Positions 5,996-10,209 of a DNA stretch of 10,209 nucleotides are shown piece after piece. Origin of the DNA: Sva-07 sp964549065 (GTDB lineage Bacteria; Actinomycetota; Acidimicrobiia; Acidimicrobiales; Ilumatobacteraceae); NCBI GenBank assembly GCA_964549065.1, contig CAZJUC010000111.1, forward strand, positions 1 to 10,209. Reading direction: 5' to 3'. How positions within the stretch are numbered: position 1 is the first letter of the stretch; each line of letters opens with the position of its first letter. The translations under genes were made by a program, and so were the position numbers. The notes beneath the pieces are model-generated. The model worked only from the letters and a program-made list of their open reading frames with translations, did no database searches and was not told where the DNA came from.

Positions 5996-6481
5996 TCACG
6001 GCGCGGCGTCTGGTGGCAGCACGGCATCGACCAGCGCTCGTTCGAGCCGGGTCAGCTCGGTGCTGATCCGTGTGCGGGCCTTGCGCCGCTCGTTGAGCGG
6101 CATCGTCGCGGAGATCGCGGCAGCACGACCCAGCTCGTCGAGCGCCTGGAAGATCACCGCGCCGTCCCGATCGGTCGGTTCCGGGAACACGAGATCTGCG
6201 TTGCGCTCGAGCGCGGAGATCCGGCGCTCGATGCCCTTCTGACCGAAGCGCTGCGTCGGGTCGAAGCGTTCGCGGATCGTCGAGGCGGCTCGGCGGCCCT
6301 CGACCCCGGTGGCGACGTCGGCGGCGCGCCGTTGCTCGGCCCACTCGCGAGCGGCGACCGGGGCCTTGCGGAGTTGTTCGCGCACCCGCTCGTCCTGCAG
6401 CACCGTCATCGCGAGCATGAACGCCCCCTGGGCCGCCTTTCGTCGGGAGGTGGGAGGTGGGATCGGACGTTTGGCAACCAT
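5996..6481 (-). CDS. Hypothetical helical protein
   Basis: A 161-residue protein of unknown function. The start at ATG 6481 opens with a basic, Pro-rich N-terminus (MVAKRPIPPPTSRRK), then a mildly hydrophobic helix (AAQGAFMLAMTVLQD, 16-30). After that come charged helices, including VREQLRKAPVAAREWAEQRRAA (33-54), FGQKGIERRISALERN (79-94) and NERRKARTRISTELTRLERALVDAVL (130-155). The last two have heptad-like hydrophobic spacing and may form short coiled coils. There is no signal peptide, clear transmembrane segment or known catalytic motif. The frame continues open far upstream across the neighbouring gene, but that part is antisense to the MDR gene and unlikely to be coding. A -10-like TAGGCT lies 11 nt upstream. 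It is divergent from the MDR gene at 6584. Confidence 0.78.
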   Translation of the reverse strand: MVAKRPIPPPTSRRKAAQGAFMLAMTVLQDERVREQLRKAPVAAREWAEQRRAADVATGVEGRRAASTIRERFDPTQRFGQKGIERRISALERNADLVFPEPTDRDGAVIFQALDELGRAAAISATMPLNERRKARTRISTELTRLERALVDAVLPPDAAP

Positions 6482-6492
6482 CGCGACAGACG

Positions 6493-6498
6493 AGCCTA
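6493..6498 (-). promoter_or_regulatory. Candidate -10 box for the hypothetical gene at 6481
   Basis: Minus-strand TAGGCT fits TANNNT and lies 11 nt before the ATG, implying a leader of only a few nt. The -35 is not convincing. Confidence 0.3.
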
Positions 6499-6583
6499 GG
6501 AGTTCGTCGTTGCGCGCTCTACCCGTCGATCGACTCCATCGTCCGCATCGGGACCGACCGTGGCGATGTGGTTGAGTGGTTCG

Positions 6584-7723
6584 ATGTCCTCCGAGCTGCC
6601 TCCCACCGCCCTCGAACTGCGATCGACGCTCGCTGACGACGGAGTCGTCACGATGGGCATTCGCGAGACCGACGTGATTGCTCCGGGTGACGACCAGGTC
6701 GTGGTCCGGGTCGAGGCCGCACCGATCAACCCGTCCGACCTGGGCATGATGCTCGCAGGCGGTGACGCCGATGCTGCGCTGCCGGCCGGCGACGGAATCC
6801 ACCACGCGGTGGCCGTGCCGGTCTCCGATGCCGGCGTTGCTGCACAGCGAGCCCGCCTCGGCAAGGCGATGCCGGTCGGTAACGAAGGCGGTGGCGTCGT
6901 GGTCGCCGCAGGGTCGTCGTCGACGGCACAGGCGCTGCTCGGCAAGACGGTCGGGTTCCTGTCGGGCAACGCCTACGCCCAGTATCGAACGCTGCACGTC
7001 AGCCAGTGTCTGCCGATGGCCGACGGCACCGACCCGGCGGATGCTGCGGCCGCATTCGTCAATCCGCTGACGGCGCTCGGGATGGTCGAGACGATGCGAA
7101 TGGAAGGCCACACCGCACTGGTCCACACCGTCGGCGCGTCGAATCTCGGGCTGATGCTCAACCGCATCTGTCTCGACGACGGCGTCGGGCTCGTCAACAT
7201 CGTCCGCAAGCCCGAACACGTCGAGCAGCTCCGTGGGCTCGGTGCAGAGCACGTCGTCGACTCGAGCGCCGACACCTTCGTCGACGATCTCACCGATGCG
7301 CTGCGCGCCACCGGCGCCACGATCGCCTTCGACGCGATCGGCGGTGGCGACCTGGCCAGCATCCTGCTGTCACGCATGGAGAAGGTCGCCGGTGAACAGG
7401 CCGGGGAATTCAACCGCTACGGCTCCGACACGCACAAGCAGGTCTACATCTACGGTGGTCTCGACCGGGGCCCGACCACGCTACGACGCGACTTCGGGAT
7501 GTCGTGGGGCCTCGGCGGCTGGCTGCTCACCCCGTTCCTCGGCAAGATCGGCCAGGAGGGATCCGACCGGCTGCGCCGACGCGTGGCCGACGAGATCACC
7601 ACCACGTTCGCGAGCAGCTACGGCACCCGCCTGTCGCTCGCCGAGGCGGTCGACCCCGCTCAGGTGAAGCGCTACGCCCGGATGGCCACGGGCGACAAAG
7701 CCCTGATCACCCCCAACGCCTGA
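6584..7723 (+). CDS. Zinc-independent MDR oxidoreductase (quinone oxidoreductase/enoyl reductase-like)
   Basis: A 379-residue medium-chain reductase expected to use NADPH to reduce a quinone, enal or enoyl thioester. Family marks are EAAPINPSDLG (44-54), GNEGGGVVVAAG (99-110) and FVNPLTALGMVE (158-169). The cofactor-binding strand-turn is VHTVGASNLGLML (180-192), then NIVRKPEHVEQLRGLGAEHVVDSS (205-228), where the Arg suggests NADPH. AFDAIGGGDLASILL (248-262) closes the Rossmann core. There are no zinc-lobe Cys residues, unlike the MDR gene at 1941. A central insert, MEKVAGEQAGEFNRYGSDTHKQVYIYGGL (265-293), makes it longer than the usual 320-340 residues. Start ATG 6584 was preferred on homology-like spacing; ATG 6566 and GTG 6560 are in frame and no Shine-Dalgarno decides. 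Its stop codon is the left edge of a perfect palindrome shared with the SDR gene. Confidence 0.88.
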   Translation: MSSELPPTALELRSTLADDGVVTMGIRETDVIAPGDDQVVVRVEAAPINPSDLGMMLAGGDADAALPAGDGIHHAVAVPVSDAGVAAQRARLGKAMPVGNEGGGVVVAAGSSSTAQALLGKTVGFLSGNAYAQYRTLHVSQCLPMADGTDPADAAAAFVNPLTALGMVETMRMEGHTALVHTVGASNLGLMLNRICLDDGVGLVNIVRKPEHVEQLRGLGAEHVVDSSADTFVDDLTDALRATGATIAFDAIGGGDLASILLSRMEKVAGEQAGEFNRYGSDTHKQVYIYGGLDRGPTTLRRDFGMSWGLGGWLLTPFLGKIGQEGSDRLRRRVADEITTTFASSYGTRLSLAEAVDPAQVKRYARMATGDKALITPNA

Positions 7724-7760
7724 TGTAACGATTGGTGTCAGACACCAATCGTTACATCAG
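7720..7760. terminator. Perfect 41-nt palindrome spanning both convergent stop codons
   Basis: The arms 7720-7739 and 7741-7760 are exact 20-bp inverted complements around one central A (in RNA, about 18 bp with a 5-nt loop). The plus-strand TGA (7721-7723) and the minus-strand TGA (7757-7759) both lie within it. It is about 45 percent GC, well below its surroundings. By position it is a bidirectional terminator. The centre GGTGTCAGACACC also resembles REP-type palindromes. Confidence 0.75.
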
Positions 7761-8569
7761 CGGCCGCCTTGGCCGTCGTCGACCTTGATGACCGTTCCGG
7801 TCACCATCTCCGAGGCCGGTGACACCAGATAGAGCAGTGTGCTGTCGAGGTTCTCTGGCTGACCGATGCGTTTGCGCGGGAAGGCCCGGGTGAGATCACC
7901 CATCCGCTCGATCATCCCGTCGGACATCTCCGAGGCGAAAAGCCCCGGTGCGATCGCGTTCACGTTGATCCCGAAACGCGCCCACTCGACCGCCAGCGCC
8001 TCGGTCAAGCGGTTCACGCCCGCCTTCGTGATCGAGTACAAGGCAGCACCTCCGCCGGAGTAGTGGAACCCACCGACCGACGAGATGTTGACCATGCGGC
8101 CCGGCAGCTCCAGTCCGATCAGCCGGCGCGCGACCTCGCACGACAGCACGTACGGGGCTCGCAGATTGGTGTCGAGCACCTGATCGATCAGCTGCAGTTC
8201 CATCTTCGTGGCATATTGCGCATCCGGGATCCCGGCGTTGTTGACGAGGATCTGGACGGGGCCGAGCTCCGCTTCGGCCGTGGCGACCACCTCGGCGAGT
8301 TGGGTGGCGTCCGTGACGTCGAGCTGCAGCGGCAGGCAGGTACCGCCTGCATCTCCGATCTCCTGATCGAGTTCACGCAGTCGCTCGACACGGCGACCGG
8401 TGGCGACGACCTGTGCGCCATTGGCGGCGAGCAGTGTCGCGAAGCGGCGGCCCAGCCCGGACGATGCGCCGGTGACGAGGGCGACCTGGCCGCCCAGATC
8501 GATGGTCGCGTCGACGGTCGAGCCGGTCGTTGTGTCGATGCCCGGACCGGTTGCGGCGATGTCGTCCAT
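7757..8569 (-). CDS. SDR family NAD(P)-dependent oxidoreductase (classical, FabG-like)
   Basis: A 270-residue classical short-chain dehydrogenase. After an unusual 25-residue Gly/Thr/Asp-rich N-terminal extension, the Rossmann fold starts at LGGQVALVTGASSGLG (25-40, TGxxxGxG motif). ATGRRVERL (57-65) carries Arg residues after strand 2, suggesting NADPH. Next come LDVTD (83-87), the NNAG motif (110-113), Asn135 in DTNLRAP, the catalytic Ser164 in NISS, and Tyr178/Lys182 in YSITK. INVNAIAPG (201-209) and VTGTVIKVDDGQGG (256-269) are the usual C-terminal marks, so all four catalytic residues (N-S-Y-K) are present. The role is reduction or oxidation of a keto/hydroxy group; the substrate is unknown. 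ATG 8569 was chosen; GTG 8587 would add six residues and neither has a good RBS. It is divergent from the phosphofructokinase gene. Confidence 0.92.
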   Translation of the reverse strand: MDDIAATGPGIDTTTGSTVDATIDLGGQVALVTGASSGLGRRFATLLAANGAQVVATGRRVERLRELDQEIGDAGGTCLPLQLDVTDATQLAEVVATAEAELGPVQILVNNAGIPDAQYATKMELQLIDQVLDTNLRAPYVLSCEVARRLIGLELPGRMVNISSVGGFHYSGGGAALYSITKAGVNRLTEALAVEWARFGINVNAIAPGLFASEMSDGMIERMGDLTRAFPRKRIGQPENLDSTLLYLVSPASEMVTGTVIKVDDGQGGR

Positions 8570-8660
8570 CCCGGCATGCAAGCACACCCGAGCATCCGCG
8601 CCGAAGGTGAACGGTCGATGACGTTGGACGCATCCGGTCCCGAGTACTGCCGGGTCGGCC

Positions 8661-8666
8661 TACTCT
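8661..8666 (+). promoter_or_regulatory. Candidate -10 box of a leaderless promoter (phosphofructokinase)
   Basis: TACTCT (TANNNT) ends exactly seven nt before GTG 8674, and the seven nt between contain no Shine-Dalgarno. A transcript would begin on or beside the G of the start codon. No good -35 is present at 16-18 nt; TTGGAC at 8624-8629 is too distant. Confidence 0.45.
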
Positions 8667-8673
8667 GTGCTGC

Positions 8674-9810
8674 GTGTCTGCCCAGAACGTCTCGAAGATC
8701 GCCCTCAGCACCGGCGGGGGTGATGCCCCCGGCCTGAATGCCGTGATCCGCTCAGCCACGCTCGCGGCCCGCAAGCGTGGCTGGGAAGTGGTGGGGATCC
8801 GCGACGGCTTCAACGGCCTGATGTTCCCCGAGCAGTACTCGGACGGCGGCCTGATGGAACTCGACCGCCAAGCGGTGCGCGGCATCTCACATCTCGGCGG
8901 CACCGTTCTCGGTTCGACGAACCGTGGCAACCCCACCAGTTTCCCGGTCGAGCAGCCCGATGGAACGTGGATCGAGGTCGACCGCACACCCGAGCTGGTG
9001 CAGAATTTCGCTGACGCAGGGATCGACGCCCTGATCACCGTCGGAGGCGACGGGTCGCTTCGGATCGGCAACCACCTGCATGAGGCCGGCCTGCGGGTCA
9101 TCGGTGTGCCGAAGACGATCGACAACGACCTCGACAAGACCACTGCGACGTTCGGCTTCGACACGGCCGTCGACTTCGCGACCGAGTGCATCGACCGGCT
9201 GTTCACCACCGCGACGTCCCATGGCCGGGTGATGGTGGTCGAGGTGATGGGTCGCGACGCCGGATGGATCGCGCTCCACGCCGGGATGGCCGGCGGCGCC
9301 CACTGCATCCTGATCCCGGAGATTCCGTACGAACTCGGACCGGTGGCCGAGACGATCATGCAGCGCGACCGCAGCGGCGCCAGGTTCACGATCGTCGTCG
9401 TGGCCGAAGGTGCCAAGCCGGTGGGAGGCGAGACCTCCGTGCTCGGCAAGGCGATCGGCCAGGCCGTGCAGCTGGGCGGCATCGGCGGGAAGGTCGCCGC
9501 CCAACTCGAGGACCTCACCGGCAAGGAGACGCGGACGGTGGTGCTCGGTCATCTGCTGCGCGGTGGGTCACCGACCGCACTCGACCGGTTGCTCGGGATG
9601 CGCTTCGGCGCTGCTGCGGTGCGCGCCATCGAGGAGGGTCAGGACGGCATCATGGTCGGTCTGCAACCCCCCGAGGTGGTCCATGTTCCGCTCGCGGAGG
9701 CGGTTCGCGTCCTGAAGACCGTGCCACTCGACGGCGACACGATGAAGACCGCCCGTGACCTCGGCATCAACTTCGGCGACCAGATGCCCGGGCAGCTCCT
9801 TGTCCGCTGA
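8674..9810 (+). CDS. 6-phosphofructokinase, G/K-type active site
   Basis: Phosphorylates fructose 6-phosphate to fructose 1,6-bisphosphate, the committed step of glycolysis, in the cytoplasm. The 378-residue protein has the PFK fold marks in order: ALSTGGGDAPGLNAVIRS (10-27), GGTVLGSTNRGNP (75-87), ITVGGDGSL (121-129), GVPKTIDNDLDKT (144-156) with catalytic Asp150, VVEVMGRDAGWIAL (188-201), VVAEGAKP (242-249) and LGHLLRGGSPTALDR (291-305). Gly127 at the E. coli Gly104 position predicts ATP use, while Lys147 at the E. coli 124 position is the residue typical of PPi-type and group III enzymes. ATP is favoured, but the mixture leaves room for doubt. It is longer than the 320-residue E. coli enzyme, as is usual in group III. 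Start GTG 8674 has a -10 box seven nt upstream. The next gene overlaps its end. Confidence 0.95.
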   Translation: MSAQNVSKIALSTGGGDAPGLNAVIRSATLAARKRGWEVVGIRDGFNGLMFPEQYSDGGLMELDRQAVRGISHLGGTVLGSTNRGNPTSFPVEQPDGTWIEVDRTPELVQNFADAGIDALITVGGDGSLRIGNHLHEAGLRVIGVPKTIDNDLDKTTATFGFDTAVDFATECIDRLFTTATSHGRVMVVEVMGRDAGWIALHAGMAGGAHCILIPEIPYELGPVAETIMQRDRSGARFTIVVVAEGAKPVGGETSVLGKAIGQAVQLGGIGGKVAAQLEDLTGKETRTVVLGHLLRGGSPTALDRLLGMRFGAAAVRAIEEGQDGIMVGLQPPEVVHVPLAEAVRVLKTVPLDGDTMKTARDLGINFGDQMPGQLLVR

Positions 9811-10209
9811 ATCCACCGAGGGCACAGCGGACGATGAACTGCGAGCGCAGTTGTTGGCCGCGACCGCGTTCCTGCAGCGCATCGGGGCCTCGCGTGATCT
9901 GCTGACCGTCTTGAGCCCACAGGAGAAGCAGGATCTGCTCAACGCGGCCGGCGACGTGTTCTGCCCCGACCCCGAGGAACGGCGAATCCGCACCAAGGCC
10001 CTCAAGCGCGAGCGGCGCTCGGCCAGGGTCCGTCGTGATGAGGACGTGCTCGCAGGCACCGGGATCCGCGTCCTGCGCGAGCAGACGGTGTTCACGACAC
10101 CGGACGTGTTTCCGCCGATCGAGGCCGAGCTGCTCGACGTCGACGACCACCGGGACCGCGAGACCGTCGAGGAGCTGTTTGCTGCGGAGTCCATTCCGGC
10201 GCAGAACTG
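9800..10209 (+). CDS. N-terminal 136 residues of a probable SDR-type oxidoreductase with Cys motif (runs off window)
   Basis: The frame opens at TTG 9800, 11 nt inside the phosphofructokinase gene, and stays open to the edge; no ATG or GTG lies in frame early on. The visible part is helical and charged: DELRAQLLAATAFLQRIGASRDLLTVLSPQEKQDLLNAAGDVF (12-54), then a basic run KALKRERRSARVRRDED (66-82). TGIRVLREQTVFTTPDVFP (87-105) follows, and the window ends in SIPAQN plus TG, which could begin a Cys codon. The order basic helix, TGIR, TP, then Cys recalls my memory of bacterial and fungal proteins where a CYxCK...FYxxxCPxC motif leads into an SDR Rossmann domain. That identification is from memory and unproven, because the diagnostic parts are outside. 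Overlap with the phosphofructokinase gene suggests translational coupling. Confidence 0.62.
   Translation, partial: MSAESTEGTADDELRAQLLAATAFLQRIGASRDLLTVLSPQEKQDLLNAAGDVFCPDPEERRIRTKALKRERRSARVRRDEDVLAGTGIRVLREQTVFTTPDVFPPIEAELLDVDDHRDRETVEELFAAESIPAQN

Noticed and set aside
6482..7252. N-terminal extension of the hypothetical protein at 5996-6481 across the MDR gene.
   Set aside because: It is entirely antisense to a well-supported MDR coding region and has shadow composition. ATG 6481 gives a sensible protein.
8373..9524. A 383-codon minus-strand frame antisense to phosphofructokinase.
   Set aside because: The Ser/Arg/Pro-rich composition is typical of an antisense shadow, and phosphofructokinase is unambiguous.
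1..10209. Search for a defence, toxin-antitoxin, phage or biosynthetic system.
   Set aside because: No such domain or gene pairing is visible. The genes are scattered metabolic, envelope and hypothetical functions in mixed orientation.

Overview
The window looks like chromosomal DNA from a high-GC actinobacterium, most likely of the class Acidimicrobiia (Ilumatobacter-like). The reasons are the strong GC bias at third codon positions, the use of GTG and TTG starts, two secreted lipoproteins with long Thr/Ser/Pro/Asp-rich linkers after the lipobox, and several genes that have a TANNNT -10 box 6-11 nt before the start codon and no Shine-Dalgarno sequence. The class assignment is an inference from style; no rRNA or marker gene is present.

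Layout. On the left, on the minus strand, are an acyl-CoA dehydrogenase cut by the window edge (1-772) and a lipoprotein with an Asp-rich, calcium-loop-like segment (939-1868). Divergent from the lipoprotein is a short zinc-dependent medium-chain dehydrogenase (1941-2882). A gene-free stretch of about 300 nt follows, holding two tandem hairpins, and then a small stand-alone cyclic-nucleotide-binding protein (3184-3591). Convergent with it are a DUF1269-type membrane-associated protein (3605-4210) and, upstream on the same strand, a secreted alpha/beta-hydrolase lipoprotein (4260-5468). Next come a small Lys/Ala-rich protein of unknown function (5609-5932, plus) and, convergent, a helical hypothetical protein (5996-6481, minus), separated by a third hairpin of the same family. 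A zinc-independent quinone-oxidoreductase/enoyl-reductase-like MDR protein (6584-7723, plus) ends against an SDR oxidoreductase (7757-8569, minus). Both of their stop codons lie inside one perfect 41-nt palindrome. On the right are a 6-phosphofructokinase (8674-9810) and, overlapping its end, the start of a probable SDR-type oxidoreductase that runs off the window.

How the genes relate. Most are single-gene units in alternating orientation. The themes are redox and lipid-type metabolism (acyl-CoA dehydrogenase, two MDR enzymes, one or two SDR enzymes), glycolysis (phosphofructokinase) and cell-envelope lipoproteins. No defence system, phage, integrase, IS element, CRISPR array, tRNA or rRNA was seen. 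The most unusual content is non-coding: a family of three related hairpins with compensatory base changes, a separate perfect palindrome shared by two convergent stop codons, and the repeated leaderless-promoter pattern.
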